DNA of 64,000 bases, taken from NCBI GenBank assembly GCA_039180675.1, contig JBCDDC010000008.1, forward strand, positions 1-64,000. The letters are read 5' to 3'. This document shows positions 15,211 through 24,906 of this stretch, one piece after another. Origin of the DNA: Thermohalobaculum sp039180675 (GTDB taxonomy: Bacteria; Pseudomonadota; Alphaproteobacteria; Rhodobacterales; Rhodobacteraceae). Below the pieces are notes generated by a model. That model did no database searches. It saw nothing but the letters and a program-made list of their open reading frames with translations, and was not told the origin of the DNA. The position numbers were made by a program, and so were the translations under genes. The number at the start of each line of letters is the position of its first letter. Position 1 is the stretch's first letter.

Positions 15211-17255
15211 TACTCCGCCGGACCCGCCATGGCGCGTAGGCGCGTGGACTCGATCTGCTGGACCTCATTAGCCGGAACGTAGTAGTCGCGTTTGTAGTTG
15301 AAAGTGTGAGCGATCCCGTAGGCAAGACTGGCGACAAAGGTCAGGGCCGCGAGCCACCAGATGTGCCAGACAAGCGCAAAGCCCATCACGGTCATGATCC
15401 CGGAGACGACGACACCCGTCGCCGTGTAGTGGGGCATGTGAATAGGCGTGAAGCCTTCGGCCTTGGGGCGGTAGCCATTCTGTTTCATGTGCGCCCAGGC
15501 ATCCAACTCATAGACCCGGGGCGTAAAGGCGAAGTTGTAGTAGGGTGGCGGCGAGGAAGTGGACCATTCGAGCGTGCGGCCGCCCCACGGATCCCCAGTT
15601 GTATCGCGCAGCCGCGCCGTGTTGCGGTCGCGGATCGAGACAGCGATCTGGATCAGGAAGGCGACGATGCCGACGGCAACGAGAAGTGCGCCGAGGGCGG
15701 CGGTGACGAAATAGGCACCGTAAATCGTCTCTTCGAACTGGCTGAGGCGGCGGGTCACGCCCATGAGGCCAAGCACATAGAGCGGCATGAACGCGAGGTA
15801 GAAGCCGACCAACCAGCCCCAGAAACTCACCTTCCCCCAGAACGGATCGAGCTTGAAGCCGAACGCCTTTGGGAACCAGTAGTTGATGCCTGCGAAGATG
15901 CCGAAGACGACCCCGCCGATGATCACGTTATGGAAGTGGGCCACCAGGAAGAGGCTGTTGTGAAGCACATAGTCGGCTGGCGGCACCGCAAGCAGCACGC
16001 CGGTCATGCCCCCGATCACGAAGGTCAGCATGAAGCCGATGACCCAGAGCATCGGGACCTCGAACTGGATGCGCCCCTTGTACATGGTGAAAAGCCAGTT
16101 GAAGAGCTTCGCCCCGGTCGGGATCGAGATGATCATCGTCGTGATCCCAAAGAACGAGTTCACATCCGCGCCCGCGCCCATGGTGAAGAAGTGGTGCAGC
16201 CAGACAATGTAGCTGAGGATCATGATCACGCAGGTCGCGTAGACCATGGACTGATAGCCGAAGAGCCGCTTGCGGCAGAAGGTCGGCACGACCTCCGAGA
16301 AAATACCGAAGATCGGCAGGGTCAGGATGTAGACCTCCGGGTGCCCCCAGATCCAGATCAGGTTCACGTACATCATCGGGTTGCCACCCAACTCGTTCGT
16401 GAAGAAATGGGTGCCGAGGTAGCGGTCAGCGGTCAGCAGCGCGAGGGTCGCCGAGAGCACCGGGAAGGTCGCAACGATCAGCACGTTGGTGCAAAGCGTC
16501 GTCCAGCAGAAGATCGGAAGCTTCATCCAGGTCATCCCCGGTGCCCGCATCTTCACCAGCGTCACGATCAGGTTAATGCCTGATAACGTGGTCCCTATCC
16601 CCGCGATGTTCAGCGACCAGAGATAGTAATCCATCCCCACGCCGGGACTGAAGGTGAGACCGGATAAGGGCGGATAGGCTAGCCAACCGGTCTTCGCGAA
16701 CTCACCCACGAAGAGTGAGATCATGATCAGGATCGCGCCCGACACCGTCAGCCAGAAGCTGAAATTGTTCAGAAAGGGAAAGGCGACATCGCGGGCGCCG
16801 ATCTGCAGCGGCATCACGTAGTTCATGAACCCGGTGACGAACGGCATCGCCACGAAGAAAATCATGATCACGCCGTGCGCCGTGAAGATCTGATCGTAGT
16901 GATGCGCGTCGAGATAGCCGAAATGTCCCATGGAGGCGAGCGCCTGGTGCCCGCGCATGAGCAGCGCATCGGCGAAGCCACGCACCAGCATCACAAGGCC
17001 CAAGATCATATACATGATCCCGATCTTCTTGTGGTCGATCGAGGTGAACCACTCGCGCCACAGATAGCCCCAGAGCCGGTAGTAGGTGAGCACGCCGAAG
17101 AGCCCGGTGCCCAGGATTATCGTTCCGATGAAAGTCGACAGAACGATCGGGTCGTAGAAGGGAAAGATCTCCCAAGTCAGCTTGCCCCAGAACGGGTGCG
17201 CTACAGGAGCGCCGGCAGTGCCGTGGATCAAGCTGTCAGCCGCCATGATGATCAC
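15210..17255 (-). CDS. cyoB: Cytochrome bo quinol oxidase subunit I
   Basis: Catalytic haem-copper oxidase subunit: haem b/haem-copper ligands and proton channel residues lie in the expected order, e.g. FTAHGVIMIFFVAMPF, WGHPEVYILTLPIFG (CuB His and cross-linked Tyr), WLHHFFTMG, and HFHNVIIGGVVFG near the haem ligands. Reduces O2 to water with quinol electrons and pumps protons. The frame opens with a GTG at 17255 overlapping the cyoA stop; an ATG three codons in (17246) is equally plausible. 681 residues is usual for CyoB-type subunit I. Confidence 0.95.
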   Translation of the reverse strand: MIIMAADSLIHGTAGAPVAHPFWGKLTWEIFPFYDPIVLSTFIGTIILGTGLFGVLTYYRLWGYLWREWFTSIDHKKIGIMYMILGLVMLVRGFADALLMRGHQALASMGHFGYLDAHHYDQIFTAHGVIMIFFVAMPFVTGFMNYVMPLQIGARDVAFPFLNNFSFWLTVSGAILIMISLFVGEFAKTGWLAYPPLSGLTFSPGVGMDYYLWSLNIAGIGTTLSGINLIVTLVKMRAPGMTWMKLPIFCWTTLCTNVLIVATFPVLSATLALLTADRYLGTHFFTNELGGNPMMYVNLIWIWGHPEVYILTLPIFGIFSEVVPTFCRKRLFGYQSMVYATCVIMILSYIVWLHHFFTMGAGADVNSFFGITTMIISIPTGAKLFNWLFTMYKGRIQFEVPMLWVIGFMLTFVIGGMTGVLLAVPPADYVLHNSLFLVAHFHNVIIGGVVFGIFAGINYWFPKAFGFKLDPFWGKVSFWGWLVGFYLAFMPLYVLGLMGVTRRLSQFEETIYGAYFVTAALGALLVAVGIVAFLIQIAVSIRDRNTARLRDTTGDPWGGRTLEWSTSSPPPYYNFAFTPRVYELDAWAHMKQNGYRPKAEGFTPIHMPHYTATGVVVSGIMTVMGFALVWHIWWLAALTFVASLAYGIAHTFNYKRDYYVPANEVQQIESTRLRAMAGPAE

Positions 17256-18373
17256 TCGAGGGCCAGAGGGATCTGCGCCGTCGATCGCGGCAGACGGCGC
17301 GTGTCATCCGGCATCAGGGAACTGATCAGGGTTTCGATATCCTGCTCCTTGTCCAGTCGGCTCGGCTTAAGGATGGCAAAGAGAGCACGCGGATCATCCG
17401 CAGAGCACAGACCGCGGTAAAGCTCGCGGTTAAAGAGCCCCGCAACCCCGCCGCCGCCGAGGGCATCAACCATCATCATGTCATTGAGGCAAAGGTCATC
17501 CGGCCCGACACACATGTTGAGGATGCGATCCCAAAGCCCCTCCTGGATTTCATCGTAATAGATCACCGGATCGTTGACCGACGCCCTTTCCAACTCCAAG
17601 TAGCTGGCCCTATCGAGGCCGCTCCCGCCGGATCTGACGGTGTCGACCCATGCATCGAACTCTTCGTCCTCGTCAAAGGCATGGAAGTCGAAATGCATCT
17701 GAGAGAACCCAGCCCCGCTGTAGTTTGCCGAAAAACCGGGATAGGTGCCCGCCTCGTTCATCACGGCATTGAGTTCGGTCCGCATCCCCGCCATCGCGTA
17801 GATCTGACCCGCAAGCGCCGGGACATAGAACGAATTCATCACCGTTGCTGATGTGAGCTGAAATTCGATCGGGCGATCAACGACGGCCGCGACCTCGTTC
17901 ACGGTCGCGATGTTGTGCTCGGGATAGAGGAACAGCCATTTCCAATCCATCGCGACTACCTGGATCACCATCGGCTCCACATTCGGATCGACGGGCTGGG
18001 TCTCGGAGATCCGGCGCAGCGGGTCATAGGGCTCCAACCTGTGGGTCGCGACCCAAGTGAGACCGGCGAGGCAAATGATGATTGCAAGCGGCACGGACCA
18101 GACCACGATCTCCAAGCTGATGGAGTGATCCCAATCCGGCTCGTACTGAGCCTCCTTATTTGAATCGCGATAGTGCCAGGCAAAGAAAACGGTCAGGGCC
18201 ATCACCGGGATGATGACGATCAGCATCAGCACGGTGGCATAAATGATCAGATCGCCCTGCTGCGCCGCGACATCCCCCGGAGCATCCAGAACAATCAGTT
18301 CGCACCCGGTGAGCGCAGCGATAAGAGCGGCAATGCTGAGAAGTCTGGCGAATTTCATTGGTTCAACCATCAC
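17252..18373 (-). CDS. cyoA: Cytochrome bo quinol oxidase subunit II
   Basis: Subunit II with a lipoprotein signal (MKFARLLSIAAL...LTGC), two membrane helices (about 45-67 and 90-110) and a periplasmic cupredoxin domain (VVAMDWKWLFLYPEHNIATV, FSANYSGAGFSQMHF). The CuA ligands of cytochrome c oxidases are absent, which together with the cyoABCD order indicates a quinol oxidase. It carries a long C-terminal tail after about residue 280. The frame begins at 18373; the ATG at 18358 directly before the lipoprotein signal may be the real start. The 172 bases to the divergent transporter start contain the promoter of this operon; I see no clear operator. Confidence 0.93.
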   Translation of the reverse strand: MMVEPMKFARLLSIAALIAALTGCELIVLDAPGDVAAQQGDLIIYATVLMLIVIIPVMALTVFFAWHYRDSNKEAQYEPDWDHSISLEIVVWSVPLAIIICLAGLTWVATHRLEPYDPLRRISETQPVDPNVEPMVIQVVAMDWKWLFLYPEHNIATVNEVAAVVDRPIEFQLTSATVMNSFYVPALAGQIYAMAGMRTELNAVMNEAGTYPGFSANYSGAGFSQMHFDFHAFDEDEEFDAWVDTVRSGGSGLDRASYLELERASVNDPVIYYDEIQEGLWDRILNMCVGPDDLCLNDMMMVDALGGGGVAGLFNRELYRGLCSADDPRALFAILKPSRLDKEQDIETLISSLMPDDTRRLPRSTAQIPLALE

Positions 18374-18545
18374 TCCCTAGGCGGCTATCGCCAGGTCCAG
18401 TCATGCGTGACGTCGTAAGGACCTTGCTGTAAACAAATGTGTAACTGATTTCGGCTGAGTGATACAGGATCGGGCACTGCAACATGGTGGCGCATCCCTT
18501 AGTTGCGCCGCAAACCGCATCGCCGAAGAGCCACTGAACGCAGAA

Positions 18546-19829
18546 ATGACAAACGTCGAGACCAGAAAAATCCATTCCGCGACCATCGACGAGGTCATAA
18601 CCACTGTTATTATGGCGCGGGTCACGGATTACTTCGGGTTCTTCGTGTATGCGATTGCCTCGGCGCTGGTTTTCCCAAGGCTCTTCTTTCCGACCTTTGA
18701 TCCCGTGACCGGGATGCTGCTGTCTTTCGCGATTTTCCCGCTGGCGTTTCTTGCCCGCCCGTTTGGTAGCGCCCTCGGAAACTACGTTCAGAGCCGGGTC
18801 GGACAGGCGGTGCGCATCACAATTGCGCTAATGATTCTGGGTAGTTCGACGGTCGCGATCGGTCTGTTACCCGGTTACGAATCAATCGGATGGGTGGCGC
18901 CGGTGGTCCTTTCGGGCCTACGCATCGCTCAGGGTATAGGCCTTGGCGGCGCGTGGGACGGCATCACAGCGCAGCTCCAGAATGCGGCCCCGGATGGACG
19001 CAAGGGCCTCTACGGGATGGTGCCGCAGCTCGGCGGGCCGATTGGCTTTTGTGTGGCTGCGTCTCTCTTCTACGTCCTGACAGGCTTTCTCACCGACAAG
19101 GAGTTCATCGAGTACGGCTGGCGCTTCGCTTTCTTCGGCGTCATGGCCGTGAACGTCGTCTCATTGTTCGCGAGATTGCGGCTGCTGACTGCCGACTTCG
19201 GGGCCGAGAGGCTGGAGCCGAAACCCGCCCCGCTCGGACCGCTGATCCGAGAGCAATGGAAGCCGATCGTGATCTCGACCTTCATGCCGCTGGCAAGCTA
19301 TGCTCTACTGCATATGGTGACGGTCTTCCCGCTGGCCTACGCTCTTCTCTACGCCGAATACCAGATCAGCTATATCCTGGTTCTGCAGTTGATCGGCGGC
19401 GTACTGTCGGTCTTTTCCACGATCGCGTCGGGGGTTCTTTCCGATCGCTACGGACGGCCGAAGACACTTGGGTTATGCACCCTGCTCATCCCCCTTCTCT
19501 GCCTGACGATCTTCACTTTGGACGACTACCCGTGGATCTTCATCATCTGCGGTTTCATTCTGCTTGGCCTCGCCCACGGCCAATCCAGCGCCATCGCGCC
19601 GGCGCGGTTCAAGCCTGAATTCCGCTTCTCGGGCACAGCAATCTCGATCAATCTGTCCTGGATCTTCGGGGCGGCGTTCGCGCCACTTGTGGGCCTTGCT
19701 CTGACCGCATGGTTCGGTTTGGGCGCGTCCGCGATCTATCTTCTCTCAGGCGCAATAGTGACCGGCTATGTCCTTTATCTGCGCTACAAATTCTCGGCCT
19801 TCCGCTTCAACCGGAAGCCAACGGAGTAA
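18546..19829 (+). CDS. MFS transporter, metabolite:H+ symporter (MHS) type
   Basis: About 427 residues with 12 hydrophobic segments. It resembles the MHS branch (ProP, ShiA, KgtP and relatives): FLARPFGSALGNYVQSR near TM2-3, the RIAQGIGLGGAWDG segment in the position of the RxxQGxxxGGE motif (Trp-Asp in place of Glu), and LSDRYGRPKTLG in the central loop. I start at the ATG at 18546 because the 29 upstream codons look like leader. It is divergent from cyoA, so may share regulation with the oxidase. Substrate unknown; an organic acid or osmolyte is likely for this branch. Confidence 0.85.
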   Translation: MTNVETRKIHSATIDEVITTVIMARVTDYFGFFVYAIASALVFPRLFFPTFDPVTGMLLSFAIFPLAFLARPFGSALGNYVQSRVGQAVRITIALMILGSSTVAIGLLPGYESIGWVAPVVLSGLRIAQGIGLGGAWDGITAQLQNAAPDGRKGLYGMVPQLGGPIGFCVAASLFYVLTGFLTDKEFIEYGWRFAFFGVMAVNVVSLFARLRLLTADFGAERLEPKPAPLGPLIREQWKPIVISTFMPLASYALLHMVTVFPLAYALLYAEYQISYILVLQLIGGVLSVFSTIASGVLSDRYGRPKTLGLCTLLIPLLCLTIFTLDDYPWIFIICGFILLGLAHGQSSAIAPARFKPEFRFSGTAISINLSWIFGAAFAPLVGLALTAWFGLGASAIYLLSGAIVTGYVLYLRYKFSAFRFNRKPTE

Positions 19830-19995
19830 AGGCGAGGACGAGTATGCACGCGGCGGCAACAGTGCCGTAGAGCCATGCCTGCCACGCGGGTCCGGCGGTT
19901 TTCCACACGATCCGATAGCGATACCCAGACACAACGCCGACGACGAAAATCGCGGTAGCGATCGCGGGTGTCAGCTCAAGATTCTCGACGAACAT
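19807..19995 (-). CDS. Small two-helix membrane protein (62 aa), function unknown
   Basis: From ATG 19995 the minus strand encodes MFVENLELTPAIATAIFVV..., with two hydrophobic helices (about 9-25 and 38-56) separated by a charged YRYRIVWK loop. Codon use is coding-like and the amphipathic pattern is coherent, so I think it is real; the frame could also extend to 20055. Its 3' end overlaps the end of the MFS gene by 23 bases, convergently. No family name offered. Confidence 0.5.
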   Translation of the reverse strand: MFVENLELTPAIATAIFVVGVVSGYRYRIVWKTAGPAWQAWLYGTVAAACILVLAFTPLASG

Positions 19996-20069
19996 GGCCG
20001 GTATTTCCCAGTGGACGGATCTTGGGCTAAGCTCGACTAGTCCGGGTAATCCCATTTAGCAAGGAGCAC

Positions 20070-20597
20070 ATGGCGATGCCTTTCTCGTACCGAGCCTCGA
20101 ACCGAGGCGATGCTTCCCGCAACAAGACCGTTAGCCAGTCGCTTGATACGAATGTGGCGAAGGGCAACACAACGGTCAGGAAACTGCTGGACGGCAAGGG
20201 GAGCGCCGTCTTCTCGATCCAGCCTCAGGACACTGTTGCTGATGCCGTCGGCATACTGCGTGACAAGCGCATCGGTGCGCTTCTCGTGACCGATGAGGAT
20301 GGAAATCTCGCTGGCATCCTGTCAGAGCGCGACATCGTGCGGAAACTCGCGGAAACGCCTGGTCAGACCCTGCCGCAGACGGTTGAGGAGAACATGACAA
20401 GCGAGGTCGTGATCTGTGAGCCGGACGACACGCTCATCACGGTCTTGCGCCGGATGACCGATGGCCGTTTCCGGCACATGCCTGTTGTGGAGAACGGCAA
20501 GCTCTGCGGGATGGTGACAATCGGCGATGTCGTGAATTTCCGCCTGAATGAGCTTGAGCATGAGACGCTGCAGCTCAAACAAATGGTCGTCGGATAA
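20070..20597 (+). CDS. CBS-domain protein
   Basis: 175 residues: an unstructured N-terminus of about 35 residues followed by a CBS pair (about 48-105 and 108-170) with AVGILRDKRIGALLVTDEDGNLAGILSERDIVRK and HMPVVENGKLCGMVTIGDVV, a Bateman module that binds adenine nucleotides or S-adenosyl ligands. No fused enzyme domain. Stand-alone CBS proteins of this type are common in alphaproteobacteria; the target is unknown. It sits in front of the nqr operon but 280 bases away. Confidence 0.85.
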   Translation: MAMPFSYRASNRGDASRNKTVSQSLDTNVAKGNTTVRKLLDGKGSAVFSIQPQDTVADAVGILRDKRIGALLVTDEDGNLAGILSERDIVRKLAETPGQTLPQTVEENMTSEVVICEPDDTLITVLRRMTDGRFRHMPVVENGKLCGMVTIGDVVNFRLNELEHETLQLKQMVVG

Positions 20598-20877
20598 AGC
20601 GGGCTGCTCTCGGGTCTCATTTCGGCCCGAACCATCGCTGAGATGGCTGATGTGGGCCTGCAAACTGCTGCCAGACCGATCGCTTTGCCTTGCGAGCAGG
20701 GAAGTATTGTTTCCGTAAGGCCCAGCCGGTATCTAACGCCACGTTGCGTGGCAAGTTGTCTCGTGATTCACGGTTTTTCTTCGTCAAATGAACGGGGATC
20801 GGGTAAAAAGTAGCGATGTGCTATTGATTTGGGAGCAAGGCTAGAGCACTCCGATATCAAGATCCAAGCGAAGCAGA
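20598..20877. promoter_or_regulatory. Intergenic region upstream of nqrA with a short inverted repeat
   Basis: Presumed terminator of the CBS gene and promoter/leader of the nqr operon. The only clear symmetry is GCCACG-TTG-CGTGGC at 20738-20752, a 6-bp stem with a 3-base loop and no T-tract; it may be an operator or a weak hairpin. The part nearest nqrA is markedly AT-richer (20760-20850), as expected for a promoter, but I cannot fix a -35/-10 pair. Confidence 0.4.
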
Positions 20878-22248
20878 ATGGCCCCGGTAAGCGAGGCGAC
20901 AGCGTTGCGAGACTTTCGGTTCAGGAAGGGACTTGATCTTCCGATCAAGGGCGCTCCCGATCAGACGATCCACACGGCAGAGGCGGTAAAAACCGTCGCG
21001 TTGCTTGGAGCGGACTATCTTGGCCTGAAACCTCGGCTTCTGGTTGGCGAGGGGGATGAGGTGAGCATCGGCTCACCGATCTTCGCGCATAAGGACACGC
21101 CGGATGCCATGGTCGTCTCACCGGCCGCGGGGCTCGTGAAAGCGGTCAATCGCGGATATCGGCGCAGCCTTGTGAGCGTGGAAATCGAGAGCGGCGGCGA
21201 AACCGCAGATGCGGTGGATTTCTCAGGCGTCGGCGATGTGACCACGGTTGAGGGGTTGGCGGAACGCCTCTGCGCTGCCGGGCTCTGGACTTCGTTTCGC
21301 ACCCGGCCCTACTCGAAAGTGCCGGATCCCGCCAGCCGGCCCGCAGCCATCTACATCACCGCGATGGACACCGAACCGCTCGCACCAAATGCAGCCACGA
21401 TCATCGGCGAGGCCGAAGATGCGTTTGTCAAAGGTGTCGAGGCTGTTGCGAGCCTCTGTGAAGGCGTGACGTATCTCTGCCACGCATCGGACGATCCCGT
21501 GCCCGGTGGCGACGTCGCGGGTGCGGAGGCGGTGGAGTTCGCTGGCCCGCATCCGGCTGGGCTTCCCGGCACGCACATGCATTTCCTCGAACCACCCCAG
21601 TCCGACCGGACAGTCTGGACGATCTGGTATCAGGATGTTCTCGCTATCGGTCGGCTGATGTTGACGGGCCACTACGATCCGGAGCGTGTGGTCGCTCTCA
21701 GCGGACCGATATGCCGCGAACCCCGGCTTGTCCGCACTGTCATGGGCGCATCGATCGATGAGCTGACGCACGGCGAATACGATGCCTCCGTCCCGGTACG
21801 CAAGATCTCGGGATCGGTCCTGAGTGGCAGGGCCGTCGAGGGAACGGACGCCTATCTCGGCCGCTACTGTCGGCAGATTACAGTGATCGAAGAGGATCAC
21901 GAGCAGATCCCGATGGGCTGGATCAGGCCGATGCCGAGCAAGTTCGCCGTCCAACCCGTTCTGGGATCGGCCTTTTCAAGGAAACTCTATGCTCTTACAT
22001 CGAACCTGAACGGCGGCCGACGGGCCATGGTCCCGCTCGGCACGTTCGAGGAACTGATGCCGCAGGATTACCTGCCGACCCAGCTCTTGCGCGCGCTTCT
22101 GGTCATGGACACCGATCAGGCGCAGGCACTTGGCGCGCTGGAACTGGATGAAGAGGATCTCGGCCTCGTCGGCTTTGCCTGCCCCGCGAAATACGAATAC
22201 GGTCTCGCCCTGCGCGACTGTCTGAACAAAATCGAGAAGGAAGGGTAA
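20878..22248 (+). CDS. nqrA: Na+-translocating NADH:quinone reductase subunit A
   Basis: Peripheral cytoplasmic subunit of the NQR complex, which oxidises NADH, reduces quinone and exports Na+. Family features: FRFRKGLDLPIKGAPDQTI at the start, LVGEGDEVSIGSPIFAHKDTPD with the later SPAAGLVKAVNRGYRR, and FLEPPQSDRTVWTIWYQDV. First gene of a tight six-gene operon; 456 residues is normal. An ATG at 20878 is used, slightly upstream of the conserved DFRFRKG. Confidence 0.95.
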   Translation: MAPVSEATALRDFRFRKGLDLPIKGAPDQTIHTAEAVKTVALLGADYLGLKPRLLVGEGDEVSIGSPIFAHKDTPDAMVVSPAAGLVKAVNRGYRRSLVSVEIESGGETADAVDFSGVGDVTTVEGLAERLCAAGLWTSFRTRPYSKVPDPASRPAAIYITAMDTEPLAPNAATIIGEAEDAFVKGVEAVASLCEGVTYLCHASDDPVPGGDVAGAEAVEFAGPHPAGLPGTHMHFLEPPQSDRTVWTIWYQDVLAIGRLMLTGHYDPERVVALSGPICREPRLVRTVMGASIDELTHGEYDASVPVRKISGSVLSGRAVEGTDAYLGRYCRQITVIEEDHEQIPMGWIRPMPSKFAVQPVLGSAFSRKLYALTSNLNGGRRAMVPLGTFEELMPQDYLPTQLLRALLVMDTDQAQALGALELDEEDLGLVGFACPAKYEYGLALRDCLNKIEKEG

Positions 22249-22251
22249 CCC

Positions 22252-23451
22252 TTGGGTCTGCGCAACTTCTTCGACGGAATCGAGCCGCACTTTGTGAAGG
22301 GCGGCAAGTGGGAGCGTTATTTCCCCATCTACGAGATGGTGGAGAGCTTCCTCTATACCCCAAAGACCGTGACGACTGTCGCCCCCCACGCCCGCTCCTA
22401 CATCGATATGAAGCGGATCATGACCTATGTGGTCATCTCGACGATCCCATGCATCCTGATCGGGCTCTACAATGTGGGCTTTCAGGTCAACACGGCGATC
22501 GCGAGCCTAGGCCACTCCGGCTGGCGGGCATGGATCATCGATGCGGTCGGGATCGGCTTCAACCCTGCCAATCCGTTCGCGAATTTCGTGCACGGCGCGC
22601 TCTACTTCCTGCCGATCTACATCACCACGCTGGTGGTGGGCGGCTTCTGGGAGGTGCTTTTCGCCACTATCAGGCGCCACGAGGTGAATGAGGGCTTTCT
22701 CGTCACCTCCATGCTCTATGCCCTGATCATGCCCCCGGATGTCCCCCTGTGGCAGGTCGGGCTGGGGATCTCCTTTGGGGTCGTGATCGGCAAGGAAGTC
22801 TTCGGCGGCACCGGCAAAAACTTCCTCAACCCGGCGCTCACCGGGCGGGCTTTCCTCTACTTCGCCTATCCGGCGCAGATGTCGGGCGACACGATCTGGA
22901 CGCCGGTCGATGGGTTCTCCGGCGCGACGGCGCTGGCGGTCTCTGCGGCCGATGGATATCGCGAGCTGGCGGCGCATGGCGTGACCTGGCTCGATGCCTT
23001 CTTTGGCTTCGTCCAAGGCTGCATTGGCGAGACATCTACGCTCGCCTGTCTGATAGGCCTCGTGTTCCTGCTGGTGACCAAGATCGCGAACTGGCGAATG
23101 GTGGTCGGCTGTCTTCTAGGGATGATTGCGTTTTCCTCGCTGCTCAACCTGATCGGATCGGACACCAATCCAATGTTCGACATGCCGTGGTACTGGCACC
23201 TTGTGGTCGGTGGGTATGCATTCGGCCTCGTTTTCATGGTCACGGAGCCGGTCTCGGGCGCGCATACCAATACCGGGCGCTTCATCTATGGCGCCCTGAT
23301 CGGCTTCATGGTGGTGATGATCCGTGTCATCAACCCCGCATTCCCCGAAGGAATGATGCTGGCGATCCTGTTCGGTAACGTCTTCGCACCCCTGATCGAC
23401 TATTTCGTGGTGCAGGCCAACATCAGACGCAGGGCGCGCCGCAATGCCTGA
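22252..23451 (+). CDS. nqrB: Na+-NQR subunit B
   Basis: Membrane subunit that carries covalent FMN and riboflavin and forms much of the Na+ path. Begins with TTG behind GAAGGAAGGG, three bases after nqrA. The flavinylation motif DGFSGATAL places the modified threonine at Thr226. Multiple membrane helices; IMPPDVPLWQVGLGISFGVVIGKEVFGGTGKNFLNPAL is the conserved central block. 399 residues. Confidence 0.95.
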   Translation: MGLRNFFDGIEPHFVKGGKWERYFPIYEMVESFLYTPKTVTTVAPHARSYIDMKRIMTYVVISTIPCILIGLYNVGFQVNTAIASLGHSGWRAWIIDAVGIGFNPANPFANFVHGALYFLPIYITTLVVGGFWEVLFATIRRHEVNEGFLVTSMLYALIMPPDVPLWQVGLGISFGVVIGKEVFGGTGKNFLNPALTGRAFLYFAYPAQMSGDTIWTPVDGFSGATALAVSAADGYRELAAHGVTWLDAFFGFVQGCIGETSTLACLIGLVFLLVTKIANWRMVVGCLLGMIAFSSLLNLIGSDTNPMFDMPWYWHLVVGGYAFGLVFMVTEPVSGAHTNTGRFIYGALIGFMVVMIRVINPAFPEGMMLAILFGNVFAPLIDYFVVQANIRRRARRNA

Positions 23452-24253
23452 AGAACCGCAAGAGCAGAAGGGGATGATCGGGCGCTTTCTCGCGCTCCCG
23501 CCCGATTCCGTTGCGAAGACCGTATTCGTGGCCGTCTCGCTCTGCCTCGTGGCCTCCATGATCGTGTCGGCAACGGCGGTGTCGTTGCGCCCGATCCAAG
23601 AGGTCAACAAGCTCAAGGACAAGCAGATCAATATTCTGCAGGTCGCCGGGCTCTATGACCCTAGCGCCAATGTGACGGAAGCCTTCGCAGCCTTCGAGCC
23701 ACATGTGCTGGAGCTGGCGACGGGCGATTTCACGGACGCGTTCGATGCGGCGACCTTCGATGACCGGGCTGCCGCCGACGACCCCGCAACCTCCATCGCG
23801 CTAGAGCAGGACCCGGCGGGGATCGGTCGCCAGGCGAAGTTCGTCACGGTTTATCTGTTGCGCGACGCGGCAGGCGAGATCGACAAGGTGATCCTGCCGA
23901 TCCATGGCTATGGCCTCTGGTCGACGCTCTACGGCTTTATCGCGCTGGAGGAGAACGGCAACGACATCTATGGTCTGCAATTCTATGAGCATGCCGAGAC
24001 GCCGGGCTTGGGCGCAGAGGTCGACAATCCGCGCTGGAAATCGCTCTGGAGCGGCAAGAAGCTCAGCGACGACAATGGCGAGTTGCACATCACCGTCGCG
24101 AAGACACAGCCACCCGCGGGCGCTGATTATCATATCGATGCGCTGGCTGGTGCGACGCTCACCTCGGTCGGCGTCGATAACCTCGTCCGCTTCTGGATGG
24201 GCGAGGCTGGCTACGAACCCTTTCTATCCAAGCTGAGAAGCGGAGGCATCTGA
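23444..24253 (+). CDS. nqrC: Na+-NQR subunit C
   Basis: One N-terminal membrane helix (about 25-47) and a periplasmic FMN-binding domain. The FMN threonine is Thr238 in DALAGATLTSVGV, the second ApbE target of the complex. YGFIALEENGNDIYGLQFYEHAETPGLGAEV is the family signature. Overlaps nqrB by 8 bases and nqrD by one base. Confidence 0.95.
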   Translation: MPEEPQEQKGMIGRFLALPPDSVAKTVFVAVSLCLVASMIVSATAVSLRPIQEVNKLKDKQINILQVAGLYDPSANVTEAFAAFEPHVLELATGDFTDAFDAATFDDRAAADDPATSIALEQDPAGIGRQAKFVTVYLLRDAAGEIDKVILPIHGYGLWSTLYGFIALEENGNDIYGLQFYEHAETPGLGAEVDNPRWKSLWSGKKLSDDNGELHITVAKTQPPAGADYHIDALAGATLTSVGVDNLVRFWMGEAGYEPFLSKLRSGGI

Positions 24254-24906
24254 TGGCACAGACGCGCAGGGAGATGCTGGTCGACCCGCTGGTCGACAAC
24301 AATCCGATCACCCTCCAGGTTCTGGGCATCTGCTCGGCGCTGGCTGTGACGTCCTCCATGCAGGTGGCGTTTGTCATGGCGCTCGCGGTGACCATGGTGA
24401 CCGGGTTCTCGTCGATGTTCATCTCGATGATCCGCAGTCAGATCCCCGGCTCGATCCGCATCATCGTGCAGATGGTCGTGATCGCCTCGCTGGTGATCAT
24501 GGTGGACCAGTTGCTCAAGGCCTTCGCCTTCGAGATCTCGAAAACGCTGTCCGTCTTTGTCGGTCTGATCATCACCAACTGCATCGTCATGGGCCGGGCC
24601 GAGGCGTTTGCGATGAAGAACCCGCCGCTCGCCTCGTTCATCGATGGGGTGGGGAATGGGCTCGGCTATGGCCTCATTCTGCTCATGGTTGGTTTTATCC
24701 GCGAGCTTTTCGGCGCTGGCAGCCTCTTCGGCGTGACCATCCTCGAGAGTGTGAACAATGGCGGGTGGTACGTGCCAAACGGCATGCTGCTGCTGCCGCC
24801 CTCGGCCTTCTTCATCATCGGGCTGATCATCTGGGCCTTCCGCGCCTGGAAGCCCGAGCAGGTCGAGGAGCGGGAGTACAAGATCCAGACGGCCGAGGCG
24901 CACTGA
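24253..24906 (+). CDS. nqrD: Na+-NQR subunit D
   Basis: 217-residue membrane subunit homologous to RnfE: six predicted helices with the VDPLVDNNPITLQVLGICSALAVT opening and GLIITNCIVMGRAEAFAMKN containing the conserved Cys that, with its partner in NqrE, binds the intramembrane iron centre. ATG overlaps the nqrC stop (TGATG) and its stop overlaps nqrE. Confidence 0.95.
   Translation: MAQTRREMLVDPLVDNNPITLQVLGICSALAVTSSMQVAFVMALAVTMVTGFSSMFISMIRSQIPGSIRIIVQMVVIASLVIMVDQLLKAFAFEISKTLSVFVGLIITNCIVMGRAEAFAMKNPPLASFIDGVGNGLGYGLILLMVGFIRELFGAGSLFGVTILESVNNGGWYVPNGMLLLPPSAFFIIGLIIWAFRAWKPEQVEEREYKIQTAEAH

Noticed and set aside
15306..16583. Long 425-codon open frame antisense to cyoB
   Set aside because: Rich in Asp/Glu/His/Arg with no family motif, a typical GC-rich shadow of a membrane protein gene.
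13461..18373. Possible aa3 cytochrome c oxidase
   Set aside because: Subunit II lacks the CuA ligands and the gene order is cyoABCD, so a quinol oxidase fits better.
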